From Deinococcus aquaticus (lineage in GTDB: Bacteria; Deinococcota; Deinococci; Deinococcales; Deinococcaceae): DNA of 64,000 bases. The DNA lies in contig NZ_CP115165.1 of assembly GCF_028622095.1 (NCBI RefSeq), forward strand, positions 2,601,501 to 2,665,500. Reading direction: 5' to 3'. The position numbers and the translations under genes were made by a program. This document shows, one piece after another, positions 24,772 to 37,832 of the stretch (positions are counted from its first letter, which is position 1; each line of letters begins with the position of its first letter). The notes under the pieces were generated by a model. It was not told the origin of the DNA and did not search any database. It was given only the letters and a program-made list of their open reading frames with translations.

Positions 24772-26018
24772 TGCGCGTGCTGGTCATCGGCGGCGGCGGC
24801 CGCGAACACGCCATCGCGCACGCCTGCGCCCGCCACGGCCACGAGGTCCTGTGCACCCCCGGCAACCCCGGCATCGCCGCGCACGCCCGCCTCATCGACA
24901 GCCCCCAGGACACCCCCACCCTGGCCCGCCTCGCGCAGCAGGAAGGCGCCGACCTCGTGATCGTCGGCCCCGAAGCGTACCTGGCCGCCGGCATGGTCGA
25001 CGAGTGCGCCGCCCTGGGCATCCCCGCCTTCGGCCCCACCCGCGCCGCCAGCCGCCTCGAAGGGGACAAGGCCTGGAGTAAGGCGTTCATGCAGCGCCAC
25101 GGCATCCCCACCGCCGCGCACCACGCCTTCAGCGACCTCCAGACCGCGCTGGACCACGCCGCGACCCTCACGCCCCCCATCGTCGTGAAGGACGCCGGAC
25201 TGAAAGCCGGGAAGGGCGTCACCATCGCCCACACCCCCGAGCAGGCCCAGGCCGCCCTGCACGACATCTTCACCCAGCCGGGCGCGCAGGCCGTCACCGA
25301 GGACTTCATGACCGGCCAGGAAGTCACCATCCTCGCCCTGTGCAGCGGCACCCAGTACGCCCTGACCCCCCCCAGCCAGGACCACAAGACCATCCATGAA
25401 GGCGACACCGGCCCCATGACCGGCGGCATGGGCGTCATCTGCCCCTTCCCACTCGAACCCGGCCTGCTCGACGTGATCCGCCGCGACATCATCGAACCCA
25501 CCCTGCGCGGCATGACCGAAGAAGGCCTGCCCTACACCGGCGTCCTGTACGCCGGCCTGATGCTCACCCCCACCGGGCCGAAAGTCGTGGAATTCAACGC
25601 CCGCTTCGGCGACCCCGAAGCCGAAACAGTCCTCCCACTCCTCACCAGCGACCTCGCCCAGCACGCCCTCGACGCCACGCGTGGCCAGCTTGATCCCACG
25701 CACGTCACCTTCAGCGAAGACGCCAGCGCCACCATCATCCTCGCCGCGCCCGGCTACCCCGCCGAACCCCAGAAAGACATCCCCATCACCCTCCCCGACC
25801 CCGGCCCGCACGGCATCATCCACCACGCCGGCACCCGCACCCAGAACGGCCAACTCCTCAGCAGCGGCGGCCGCGTCCTGGCCATCACCGCCACCGCCCC
25901 CACCCTGAACGCCGCCCTCGGCCGCGCCTACGCCCTCGCCGACCAGACCAACTTCCCCGGCGCGCAACTCCGGCGCGACATCGGCCGCCGCATCGGCGCG
26001 CACCCCGACCCCACCTGA
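24771..26018 (+). CDS. purD: Phosphoribosylamine-glycine ligase (GAR synthetase)
   Basis: A 415-residue ATP-grasp enzyme catalysing the second step of de novo purine synthesis (phosphoribosylamine + glycine + ATP to GAR). Family marks: VLVIGGGGREHAIAHA, VIVGPEAYLAAGMVDE, FGPTRAASRLEGDKAWSKAFM, the ATP-grasp VVKDAGLKAGKGVTIA, GDTGPMTGGMGVICPFP and VVEFNARFGDPEAETVLPLL. Length is normal. Start ATG 24771 overlaps the preceding stop (TGATG). No other pur genes are adjacent. The closing segment FPGAQLRRDIGRRIG matches PurD C-termini. Confidence 0.97.
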   Translation: MRVLVIGGGGREHAIAHACARHGHEVLCTPGNPGIAAHARLIDSPQDTPTLARLAQQEGADLVIVGPEAYLAAGMVDECAALGIPAFGPTRAASRLEGDKAWSKAFMQRHGIPTAAHHAFSDLQTALDHAATLTPPIVVKDAGLKAGKGVTIAHTPEQAQAALHDIFTQPGAQAVTEDFMTGQEVTILALCSGTQYALTPPSQDHKTIHEGDTGPMTGGMGVICPFPLEPGLLDVIRRDIIEPTLRGMTEEGLPYTGVLYAGLMLTPTGPKVVEFNARFGDPEAETVLPLLTSDLAQHALDATRGQLDPTHVTFSEDASATIILAAPGYPAEPQKDIPITLPDPGPHGIIHHAGTRTQNGQLLSSGGRVLAITATAPTLNAALGRAYALADQTNFPGAQLRRDIGRRIGAHPDPT

Positions 26019-26067
26019 ACCCACGTTGACCACCGCCCCCCCACGCGCTACCATTCCCCACGCACCC

Positions 26068-26149
<82 letters not shown>

Positions 26150-26156
26150 ATAGCAG

Positions 26157-26183
26157 AAAACCCCGTGTGAAACGGGGTTTTTT
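26157..26183 (+). terminator. Intrinsic terminator of tRNA-Leu
   Basis: AACCCCGT / ACGGGGTT stem with a 5-nt loop and a run of six T. A diverged version (ACCCTGT..ACGGGGTTTTT) follows the duplicated tRNA half near 27020-27042. Confidence 0.85.
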
Positions 26184-26192
26184 CGTTTCGTT

Positions 26193-26273
26193 GGTCACGT
26201 TGACGCCAGCATCACCCTCAAGGTCTACAGTCACGTCCTCACCAGCCAACGCCGTCGCGCCGCCACCGCCTGA
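26193..26273 (+). pseudogene. Tyrosine recombinase (integrase) C-terminal remnant
   Basis: Twenty-six codons and a stop immediately after the tRNA terminator encode GHVDASITLKVYSHVLTS followed by QRRRAATA. This is the closing segment of phage/ICE-type tyrosine integrases, with the box II GH and the catalytic Tyr of VYSHV both present. There is no start codon and the frame upstream runs into the tRNA terminator, so it is a fragment. Position next to a tRNA that has a duplicated 3' half is where a tRNA-targeting integrase gene is expected. Confidence 0.8.
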
Positions 26274-26289
26274 ACAGCCGACCTCTCAA

Positions 26290-26331
26290 CTGGCCGCGCG
26301 ACCCCCACCGCTGGCCGCGCGACCCCCACCG
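26290..26331. repeat. Two perfect 21-bp tandem repeats
   Basis: The unit CTGGCCGCGCGACCCCCACCG occurs twice head to tail, directly after the integrase remnant. It has no apparent coding role. Confidence 0.8.
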
Positions 26332-26406
26332 CCGTGCGGCCGGTCCTGCGAGTGGAACGAACCCTGACCGCCCCCCACCAGACCGGCTCCCTCAGTACCC
26401 AGAACG

Positions 26407-26430
26407 AAAAAACCCCGCCGAAGCGGGGCT
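26407..26430 (-). terminator. Intrinsic terminator of the small membrane-protein gene
   Basis: On the minus strand AGCCCCGC..GCGGGG is followed by TTTTTTCG, 20 bp beyond the stop of the gene at 26451-26666. Confidence 0.85.
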
Positions 26431-26450
26431 GAACATGTCGCGCAGTGAAC

Positions 26451-26666
26451 TTACTGCCCTTCTTCCAGAGCAGCCGTGTTGTACCGGTTCGAGAGAATGA
26501 AGAACGTCGGCGCCCACAGGCCCACGAAGATCCCATACCGTTCCCCGTGCGCTTTGCCGGCTTCGTCTTTGGCCTGCCCACCATGCGTGGCCCAGATGAT
26601 GATTGATCCGATGATGGACGCGGCGCCGGCAACAAACAGGACATTCGAGATATTACGGTTGTTCAT
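26451..26666 (-). CDS. Small two-helix membrane protein, 71 residues
   Basis: Not recognised. It has two hydrophobic helices (SNVLFVAGAASIIGSIIIWA and YGIFVGLWAPTFFILSNRY) joined by a charged turn (GGQAKDEAGKAHGER), with a short acidic tail (LEEGQ). A Shine-Dalgarno-like GGAGGG lies nine bases before the ATG and a clear terminator follows, so the unit is complete and probably expressed. It is the only intact gene between the two tRNA-Leu repeats. It may be cargo of the lost element, or chromosomal sequence trapped when the element decayed. The topology resembles small permease-associated or stress membrane peptides, but no function can be named. Confidence 0.8.
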   Translation of the reverse strand: MNNRNISNVLFVAGAASIIGSIIIWATHGGQAKDEAGKAHGERYGIFVGLWAPTFFILSNRYNTAALEEGQ

Positions 26667-26957
26667 GGCTGGCCCTCCAAGGGTGCATGATCATGGGTCA
26701 CGCCCGGCACTATGCCGCGCGCCCCCACCTGAATTTCAGTGTGCAAGGCCGCCCGCCCACAGTATGTGTCCAATCGTTCAGGATGAGCGGCCCGTATGCA
26801 AAAGCCCCACGCGACCGCGCCGCAGCAAGCCCAGACGCACACACCCACCCCAAGGCGTACCGCAACCCATACCGCAACCACCCACACCCACATGAAACAT
26901 ACGTCCAGTACAACAAATACGGACACGGGCAGAACGGAAAGGGGCACGGGCTCCCGG

Positions 26958-27048
<91 letters not shown>

Positions 27049-27051
27049 GCT

Positions 27052-27063
27052 TGGAGTCCGTAT
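27052..27063. repeat. Solo right end of the dispersed repeat
   Basis: TGGAGTCCGTAT followed by CAG matches only the outer right end of the long repeat family; the rest is absent. It lies between the duplicated tRNA half and the EAL gene. Confidence 0.55.
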
Positions 27064-27086
27064 CAGCCGCCCTCTGCTTTTCCTCG

Positions 27087-27869
27087 TTACTGTGCGGTTG
27101 CCTGTGCGTACGTTTCGTCCGGGACGGTCGGGAGGCATTCGAAACCGGGGTGCGCGAAGTAGTAGCCCTGCATGTGTGTGACGCCCAGTGCCAGGAGGCA
27201 GCGGGCTTCGTCGGCGCTTTCCACGCCTTCGGCGATCAGCAGGATGCCGACTCGGTCAGCGAACTGCGTGAGGTGACGGATCAGCTCTTCACGCCAGTGG
27301 TCTTCGTGGATGCCGCGCACGAGTTTCATGTCGATCTTGACGACGTCTGGGCGCAGGGCGAGCAGCAGTCCGGCGGTGGCGTGGCCGGCTCCGTAATCGT
27401 CGAGTGCAGTCTGGAAGCCGTGGCTGCGGTACGTTTCGATGATGGTGCGGACGTGCTGTTCGTCGGTGACGCTTTCGTGTTCGGTGATTTCGAACAGCAG
27501 GCGGTCGAGGGGAAACTGCGCGTCCTGGGCGGTGCGGAGCGTGGTGCGCAGGCAGGTGGCGGCCTCGTACACGGCGTTGGGCAGGAAGTTGATCGACAGT
27601 CGGGTGGTTCCGTGCTTGTGCAGGCCCAGTCGTGCGGCCGCGCGGATGGCGGTCACGCGGCACAGCTGATCGAAGTGGTAGTGCCCTTCGGGGGAGATCT
27701 GCTCGAACACCCAGGCGGCGGGCTGGCCCTGCGGTCCGCGGACCAGAGCCTCGTAGGCGTAGATTTCCCGGCTGGGAAGGTGAACGATGGGTTGAAAGGC
27801 CATGGCGATAGCCGGAATGCCCTGCTGCGGGGAGCGGCAGGAGTGGCAGGCGGCGGAATCGGGAACCAT
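27087..27869 (-). CDS. EAL-domain cyclic-di-GMP phosphodiesterase
   Basis: A 260-residue stand-alone EAL protein. Motifs run in order: AFQPIVHLPSREIYAYEALVRG, the metal-binding LSINFLPNAVY, LLFEITEHE, the DDYGAGHATAG loop, VVKIDMKLV and LLIAEGVESADEA, ending with the typical QGYYFAHPG. All usual catalytic positions appear present, so it should hydrolyse c-di-GMP to pGpG. The N-terminus has a CHSC pair within the first 12 residues that could bind metal. ATG 27869 follows TAGCCT by seven bases, a leaderless arrangement. No sensor domain or partner is attached. Confidence 0.9.
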   Translation of the reverse strand: MVPDSAACHSCRSPQQGIPAIAMAFQPIVHLPSREIYAYEALVRGPQGQPAAWVFEQISPEGHYHFDQLCRVTAIRAAARLGLHKHGTTRLSINFLPNAVYEAATCLRTTLRTAQDAQFPLDRLLFEITEHESVTDEQHVRTIIETYRSHGFQTALDDYGAGHATAGLLLALRPDVVKIDMKLVRGIHEDHWREELIRHLTQFADRVGILLIAEGVESADEARCLLALGVTHMQGYYFAHPGFECLPTVPDETYAQATAQ

Positions 27870-28040
27870 TCCGTACAGGCTACAGATCCTGCCTTCCTGA
27901 AAGATGACAGGAGGTCGTGCGGGGCGCGGGAATGAAGGAACGGTGACCTCCGCGCGGCGTGGGCAGGGCCGTCATGCGCTGCCTCGTGGGGGTTGCAGGG
28001 CGTCCGGCTGCACAGCCTTCACACGCCGCCTTGCAGATCC

Positions 28041-28064
28041 CCAACTTCACTCCCGAAGTCCGGA
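28041..28064. repeat. Fragment of the dispersed repeat at the hsp20 stop codon
   Basis: CCAACTTCACTCCCGAAGTCCGGAT resembles the central CCAACTCCACTCCCGAAGTCCG of copy 4 joined to a right-end-like CCGGATCA. The TGA of the minus-strand hsp20 gene (28065-28067) follows immediately, the same junction geometry as copies 1, 2 and 11. Confidence 0.5.
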
Positions 28065-28466
28065 TCAGTCGTGGTCGGCGGGTGCGTCCGTGGACTGCAC
28101 GTTGATGGTCGGGTGGCGTTTCTCGAAGCGGACGCACAGCACGCCGCCCGCGAGGCTGGCCTGTCCGGTCTGCGGCAGCACGTCTTCCGGGAAGGTCAGG
28201 GTGCGGCGGAACAGTCCGGCGGGGCGTTCGCCGCGCAGCAGTCGGTGCGTCTCGTCGCGCTGTCCGGCGATGGTGACGCTGCCTTCCTCTTCGAGGAGTT
28301 CCAGGGTGTCGGGGTTCACGCCGGGCACGTCGAGGTACAGGATCAGGTGACTGTCGGCGTCGGCCCAGTCTGCGCTGGGGTTCCAGGGGCCGGTTCCGGT
28401 GAGGGTCTCGACTTCCTCGCGGAGGGTCATGAGGTGTTGCAGTCGCGCCAGCACGGGCTCGTTCAT
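28065..28466 (-). CDS. Small heat-shock protein (Hsp20/alpha-crystallin family)
   Basis: A 133-residue ATP-independent chaperone that holds unfolding proteins in the cytoplasm. The alpha-crystallin domain spans about 30-120: SHLILYLDVPGVNPDTLELL, the SVTIAGQRD strand, a GLFRRTLTFPEDVL segment and the closing GGVLCVRFEKR (in place of the usual A-x-x-x-n-G-V-L-T-I-x-x-P-K). A short N-terminal arm and C-tail are typical of the class. Start 28466 has TACCGT six bases upstream and AAGGAC. No CIRCE element is visible, and a sigma factor other than the main one cannot be inferred. Confidence 0.9.
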   Translation of the reverse strand: MNEPVLARLQHLMTLREEVETLTGTGPWNPSADWADADSHLILYLDVPGVNPDTLELLEEEGSVTIAGQRDETHRLLRGERPAGLFRRTLTFPEDVLPQTGQASLAGGVLCVRFEKRHPTINVQSTDAPADHD

Positions 28467-28552
28467 GTCCTTACGGTAGCATCCGCCTGCGCGGGTGGTC
28501 TGTGCGGCCGTTCCGGTCCAGCGCGTGGGGCGGGTCTGGTAGCATCCCGGTC

Positions 28553-29452
28553 GTGTCTTTCGTTCCGGTTCTGACGGCCCCCACGGCCAGCGGGAAATCC
28601 GCGCTGGCGCTGGCGCTGGCGCTGGAGTTCCCGCTGGAGATCATCTCGGCCGACGCGTTCACGGTGTACCGGGGGCTGGATATCGGCACGGCGAAGCCGT
28701 CCCCGGCCGAGCGGAACGCGGTTCCGCACCACCTGCTGGACGTGGTGGACGTGACCGGCGCGTTCGACGTGGCGCAGTTCGTGACGCTGGCCGAGGACGC
28801 CATCGCGGGTGTGCTGGCGCGCGGGCGGACACCGCTGGTGGTGGGCGGCACCGGCTTTTACCTCGCGGCCCTCACGCGCGGCCTGCCGCTCACGCCGCCC
28901 GGTGATTCTGCCGTCCGTGAGCAGGTCGAGGCGGACCTGTCCGCACGGGGTCTGGACGCCCTGCTGGTCGACATCCAGGCCCTGAATCCGGCCGAGGCGG
29001 CCCGCATGGAACGCAATCCGCGCCGGGTGGTGCGCGCGCTGGAAATTCACCGCCTGACCGGCCGCTTCCCCGGCGAGTTTGGGCGGCGTGCCCCCCGCTT
29101 CCAGTACGAGGTGACGGCCTTCACGCGCCCGCCCGCCGAACTGGAAGCGCGGATGCACGCGCGCGTGCAGGGCATGTTCGCGCAGGGCTGGGCGCAGGAG
29201 GCCGCGTGGCTGGCCGCGCAGATCAGCCCCGAGGGCACGCCGCGCCCGACCGTGTGGCAGGCCCTCGGGTACCGCGAGGCCCTGGCCGTCGCGCGCGGCC
29301 ACCTGAGCGTGGAGGCGGCCGCCGCGCAGGTGGCCCTGGCGACCCGGCAGTACGCGAAGCGGCAGTTGACGTTCACGCGCACGCAACTGAACGCCCCGGC
29401 ATTAAGCCCGGATGAAGCGGCGCGGCACCTCAGGTACCGGCTGGCCCACTAG
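28553..29452 (+). CDS. miaA: tRNA dimethylallyltransferase
   Basis: A 299-residue enzyme that adds a dimethylallyl group to A37 of tRNAs reading UNN codons. The P-loop is VLTAPTASGKSALALALAL, followed by IISADAFTVYRGLDIGTAKP, HHLLDVVDVTGAFDVAQF, PLVVGGTGFYLAAL and MERNPRRVVRALEIHRLTGR. The C-terminal part has WQALGYREAL and TRQYAKRQLTF, all classical. The frame is open from 28502, but the start is GTG 28553: TAGCAT is seven bases upstream, leaderless style, and the protein then begins SFVPVLTAPT like its relatives. It diverges from hsp20. Confidence 0.95.
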   Translation: MSFVPVLTAPTASGKSALALALALEFPLEIISADAFTVYRGLDIGTAKPSPAERNAVPHHLLDVVDVTGAFDVAQFVTLAEDAIAGVLARGRTPLVVGGTGFYLAALTRGLPLTPPGDSAVREQVEADLSARGLDALLVDIQALNPAEAARMERNPRRVVRALEIHRLTGRFPGEFGRRAPRFQYEVTAFTRPPAELEARMHARVQGMFAQGWAQEAAWLAAQISPEGTPRPTVWQALGYREALAVARGHLSVEAAAAQVALATRQYAKRQLTFTRTQLNAPALSPDEAARHLRYRLAH

Positions 29453-29662
29453 GGTAGGCCCTGCCGGTCAGGCCGGTTCGGGCGGCCACCTCGGTCACGG
29501 CTCACGCTTGAACAGACGGTAAGCGCGCCCCTGCCAGCTTTGGCGGTACAGTAACGGCACAGCACACGGTTCCAGCGCGTTCCAGTTGTCCGGCACGTCG
29601 CCTTTGTGACGTGCCCGACCTGTTCACCTGTTTGGCCACCGGTTCTCTGGAGGGGGTATCGC

Positions 29663-30903
<1,241 letters not shown>

Positions 30904-30904
<1 letters not shown>

Positions 30905-30951
30905 CACGGGCTCCGGTTGAATGGTTCGCTCAACCATTTCAACCCGGGCGT
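30904..30951. repeat. Short hairpin-only copy of the dispersed repeat (copy 8)
   Basis: Beginning at the TGA of glgC, ACACGGGCTCCGG is followed by GTTGAATGGTT..AACCATTTCAAC and CCGGGCG. Read from the stop codon it corresponds to the reversed right-hand module of the long copies. It may end the glgC transcript. A further GGGCGGCC..GGCCGCCC stem lies at about 30979-31010. Confidence 0.65.
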
Positions 30952-31068
30952 TTCCTCTGAACCCACCGCAGCACCGGGCGGCCCCTGCCACGCGCAGGCG
31001 GCCGCCCGATTCCGGTAGGCCCCCGCCGGGGTGTCCGGGTTCCGGCAGCATGCTCTAGACTTCGCGGC

Positions 31069-32847
31069 GTGAACCTCCGCCCCGCCACTGCGCTGTCCGT
31101 CCTGCTGGCCGCATCCGCGTCCGCCCTGACCCTGGGCTCCCCGCAGGGCCTGACCCTGAGCGGTCCGGTCACCGTGACCGGCGCGCGCCTGCTGCCGGGC
31201 GGCGTGGCCGTCTGCCTGGGGGCCCGCCTGGGGGTCCTGAGTGCTGCCGGTGCCCTGCAGCGCAGCATCCCGACCGGCGTGGACTGCGCGGGCCTGAGCG
31301 TCAGTCCCGACGGGACACTGGCCCTCACGACCACACTGGCAGGCGGCCAGGGGGCCGGCACTGTCAGTGTCTGGCGACTCGCGGACGGGCAGCGCACCGC
31401 GCAGGTCAGCGTCACGAACCTGACCGGCGCGGGCTTCAGCGGCGCCCGCAGCCTCCTGATCGGCAGCGCGGGCGGCACCGAGTCCCTCGACCTCAGCGGC
31501 GGCGCCCGCAGTTCCCTGAACGCCCAGGGCGTCACGTACCTGAGCACCTCGCCGGACGGCACGTACGCCGTCGTGGGCACGGGCCGCCGCGTGCAACTGA
31601 TCGACGCGCGCACCGCCGCTCCCGTCTCCGGGCACATCTGCGACGACTCCTGCCCAGTCGGTGCGGTAGGGTTCAGCGCCGACGGCCGCAGCGCCGCCGT
31701 GCAGGCCGGCCGGCAACTGGTCGCCCTGCGCAGCAACTACCCCAGCACGATCGTCGCCCGGGACGCCGGGCAGGTCGCGGGTCTGCCCCTGCGGGACGGC
31801 ACCGTCCTGACGCTCGAAGGAGTGCCCGGTGCGGGCGAACTGCAACGCCGCGACCTGCTCACGGGCCGCCGCGAGAAGACCCTGACCGTGCCCGGCGGCA
31901 CCGTCCAGCCCACGCAGGTCACCGCCGACAACCAGATTCTCAGCCTGACGTCGGGCGGCCTGAGCCTCGGCACGGCCGAGCAGCCCGCCGCGCGCCGCAT
32001 CGACCTGCCGGCCCGCGCCACAGGCGGCGGTACCGATCCCGTCACTGGCCGCCCGGCCGCCCTGCTGGGCGGCACCCTCAGCGTGGGCGGACAGGTCGCC
32101 GCGCGGCAGGTGTGGACCGTGCAGACCATGAACCGGGCCACGTGGCTCCTCGCAGCTGACGGCAACGGTGGCCTGAACCTCGCCCAGCTCGACGCGGGGA
32201 AGGTCCGCACCGTCGCCCCGGCAGGCAACGCCACGCACCTGAGCGTGAACCACTGGGGGAACGCGGCCGCCACCTGGAACGACGACCGCCTCAGCGTCGT
32301 CTCGCAGAAGACCGGGAAGGTCACGGCCACCCTCAACGTCCCCGGCCAGCTCGGCGCGGCCCGCATCACCCTGTCGCCCGACAGCGCCCGCGCGTTCATC
32401 CTCCCGGCGCAGGGAGAGGGGTTCGTGGCGCTGCTCGCCAATGGCAAACGCTTCGGATTGCCTACTGCCCCCGGCCGCCGCGCCGCCGACGTGCAGATCA
32501 GCGGCAAGGGCGTCCTGGCCTTCACCGCCCCCGACGGCACCACTGACCTGTACCAGCCGGGCAACCGCGTCCCGTACGCCACCCTCAGCGCAGCCCCGCC
32601 CGCCCAGACCCTCAGCCTCGCCCGTTTCAGCCCCGACAGCGCCCTGCTCGCCGTACCCGCCCGCGACGAACGCGGCTGGCGCGTGGACCTCGTGAACGCC
32701 ACCACTGGCCGCGTGGACGCCCGCACGCCCGCCCTGGCCGACCCGCCCAGCTTCATCACCTGGGCTGCCGACAGCCGCGCCTTCACGCTCGGCGCAGGCC
32801 GCCTCGACCGCCTGGAGAGCGTCACGGTGTTCCCCCTGAACGACTGA
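31069..32847 (+). CDS. Secreted beta-propeller (WD40/YVTN-like) repeat protein
   Basis: A 592-residue exported protein. A signal peptide is clear (ATALSVLLAASASALT). The mature part repeats propeller blades of the form LSVSPDGTLAL, YLSTSPDGTYAVVGTG, VGFSADGRSAAVQAG, ITLSPDSARAFIL and ARFSPDSALLAVPA, roughly 45-55 residues each, enough for about two seven-bladed propellers. CDDSC is a likely disulfide. No enzymatic motif is seen, so binding or scaffolding in the periplasm or cell surface is the best guess. The start is GTG 31069 with TAGACT seven bases upstream. A hairpin-only repeat follows the stop directly. Confidence 0.8.
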   Translation: MNLRPATALSVLLAASASALTLGSPQGLTLSGPVTVTGARLLPGGVAVCLGARLGVLSAAGALQRSIPTGVDCAGLSVSPDGTLALTTTLAGGQGAGTVSVWRLADGQRTAQVSVTNLTGAGFSGARSLLIGSAGGTESLDLSGGARSSLNAQGVTYLSTSPDGTYAVVGTGRRVQLIDARTAAPVSGHICDDSCPVGAVGFSADGRSAAVQAGRQLVALRSNYPSTIVARDAGQVAGLPLRDGTVLTLEGVPGAGELQRRDLLTGRREKTLTVPGGTVQPTQVTADNQILSLTSGGLSLGTAEQPAARRIDLPARATGGGTDPVTGRPAALLGGTLSVGGQVAARQVWTVQTMNRATWLLAADGNGGLNLAQLDAGKVRTVAPAGNATHLSVNHWGNAAATWNDDRLSVVSQKTGKVTATLNVPGQLGAARITLSPDSARAFILPAQGEGFVALLANGKRFGLPTAPGRRAADVQISGKGVLAFTAPDGTTDLYQPGNRVPYATLSAAPPAQTLSLARFSPDSALLAVPARDERGWRVDLVNATTGRVDARTPALADPPSFITWAADSRAFTLGAGRLDRLESVTVFPLND

Positions 32848-32892
32848 CACGGACTCCGTTGGAATGGCCGGCAAAGCCGTTCCATCCGGGCG
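32848..32892. repeat. Short hairpin-only copy of the dispersed repeat (copy 9)
   Basis: Directly after the TGA (32845-32847), CACGGACTCCG is followed by TTGGAATGGC..GCCGTTCCAT and CCGGGCGG. The arm sequences differ from copies 8 and 11 but still pair, which supports selection for the stem. Confidence 0.7.
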
Positions 32893-32920
32893 GCGCGGGC
32901 AGGAGCGGGTCGGGGTTGAA

Positions 32921-32958
32921 AGTGAAGCCCACGGGATTGATCTCGCGTGGGCTTCACT
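32921..32958. terminator. Convergent terminator between propeller gene and mutase gene
   Basis: AGTGAAGCCCACG pairs perfectly over 13 bp with CGTGGGCTTCACT around a 12-nt loop, between two converging genes. Confidence 0.8.
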
Positions 32959-32988
32959 GAAAAGCGGTCTCGTTGTCCTACGGCCGCT

Positions 32989-34635
<1,647 letters not shown>

Positions 34636-34786
34636 GGGGGGACCTCCGGGGGGCGGGGGAGAGGCTGGAACAAACGCTCGTTAGGTAGCCTTCAGGATAG
34701 CAGGCGTCCACCCACCCGACCTGCACGCGGCCGCCCCACCCATATGAGGCAGCGCGGACATCCGCCCGGCGCTACCGTGTCCGGCA

Positions 34787-35740
34787 GTGACGACTCCTGC
34801 TCCCCTGCCCAGCGCTGCCGACCTGCCCAGTGCCGCCGAACTGGCCGCCTTCACCCTCGCCGCACAGCACCCGGCCACGCACGGCTGGACCGACCCGGCC
34901 ACCCGCCTGCGCCACCTGGCCGAAGACCACGAATTCGACCTGCAACTCGCCACCGACCTGGACCTCGCCGCGCAGCGCGCCGAATTCCTGAACGCCGGAC
35001 CCGCTGCCCCCGCGTACCTGAACGCTTGGCAGGCGGTCGGGCCTGACCTGCACGCCATGCTCAGCATCCGCTTCGAGGGTCTGGACGTCACGAAACCCTT
35101 CGTGGACGTCAGTGTGACCAGCCGCCCCGTCACCCGCGCCGACCTTCCGGCACTGGCGGACGCGGCCCGCGTGTATGCCGCGTTCCACCCACCGCGCCTG
35201 CGCTTCTGGAGTGCCGCCCCCATGACCGACTGGACGGACCTCGAACCGGACCGGCGCGTGCTGGCCGCGCCCATCCACACCCTGCGCGATCACCCGGTCC
35301 CCGACGGGCTGACCCTGATCCCCACCACGACCACCGAACGCTACGCCGACGCGCAGGCCGCGTACGACGCCGTGGACGCCGACCACCCCCACCACCCCGA
35401 ACAGGCCCGCCTGCTCAGCGTGGAGGACCTGCAGGAAACCATCGACGCCGGTACCATGTTCGGCGTCCACTGGCGCGGCGCGTGGGCCGGGTACGCCGGC
35501 ACCCTGGCCCACCCCCAGCTGGGCCTGGACGCGCAGGTCGTGCAGGAACTCCTGCTCGCCCCGCAGGCACGCGGGCAGGGCCTCGGCGCGGCCCTGAGCA
35601 CCCTGCTGGCCCGTCACCTGCCCGACCCGGCGCAAGTCCTGAGCGGCACCATTCACGGCCGCAACCGGGGCGCCCTGAGCGCCGCCACCCACGCCGGACG
35701 TCAGGACGTGGGCGGCTGGTGGTGGGCGCCGCTGCCCTGA
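34787..35740 (+). CDS. GNAT family N-acetyltransferase, probably two-domain
   Basis: A 317-residue protein with a clear GNAT fold in the C-terminal half. VHWRGAWAGYAGTLAHP leads into the acetyl-CoA loop LLAPQARGQGLGAALSTLLARHL (Q/R-x-x-G-x-G/A) and ends with TIHGRNRGALSAATHAGRQDVGGW. The N-terminal 150 residues have strands reminiscent of a degenerate GNAT domain (MLSIRFEGL, VSVTSRPVTRADLPAL), so this may be a tandem acetyltransferase with one active half. Substrate unknown. The start is GTG 34787 with TACCGT eight bases upstream. The gene is divergent from the mutase and followed by typA. Confidence 0.85.
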   Translation: MTTPAPLPSAADLPSAAELAAFTLAAQHPATHGWTDPATRLRHLAEDHEFDLQLATDLDLAAQRAEFLNAGPAAPAYLNAWQAVGPDLHAMLSIRFEGLDVTKPFVDVSVTSRPVTRADLPALADAARVYAAFHPPRLRFWSAAPMTDWTDLEPDRRVLAAPIHTLRDHPVPDGLTLIPTTTTERYADAQAAYDAVDADHPHHPEQARLLSVEDLQETIDAGTMFGVHWRGAWAGYAGTLAHPQLGLDAQVVQELLLAPQARGQGLGAALSTLLARHLPDPAQVLSGTIHGRNRGALSAATHAGRQDVGGWWWAPLP

Positions 35741-35804
35741 AGGCCGCCCCGTCCCGCTCCGCCGCCCTGACCTGAGCTGACATGAGAACAACACCCTGCA
35801 GTTA

Positions 35805-35813
35805 TGGTAAAAT
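35805..35813 (+). promoter_or_regulatory. Candidate extended -10 promoter of typA
   Basis: TGGTAAAAT fits an extended -10 (TGn plus TAAAAT). No good -35 is present at 17 bp. It would give a leader of about 140 nt before the typA ATG, in contrast to most genes in this window. Confidence 0.5.
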
Positions 35814-35963
35814 CCTGTTTTGGGTGTCCCGCCCACGGCGACAGTGCGGCGGGCGTTTTACGCACCACAGTTCATGCAGCAAGTTGCAGGGACGCTGCCG
35901 CCCCTCGCGCCCAGGCCCGCACAGGCCGGACGGCGTGGCTGGGCGGAAAAAGGACGGACAGTT

Positions 35964-37745
<1,782 letters not shown>

Positions 37746-37761
37746 GACTGGCAACCGGCAG

Positions 37762-37795
37762 ACCGCGCCCCCTCCCGTTACGGAGGGGGCGCGGT
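37762..37795 (+). terminator. Terminator of typA
   Basis: A perfect 14-bp stem, ACCGCGCCCCCTCC with GGAGGGGGCGCGGT, 6-nt loop, then TTCGTGTT. Confidence 0.85.
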
Positions 37796-37832
37796 TCGTG
37801 TTCCCATCCGGCACGCGCCGGAACGCCCCGGT

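Noticed and set aside
35820..35963. N-terminal extension of TypA
   Set aside because: Residues have no family match; the predicted promoter overlaps it and ATG 35964 has a good ribosome site.
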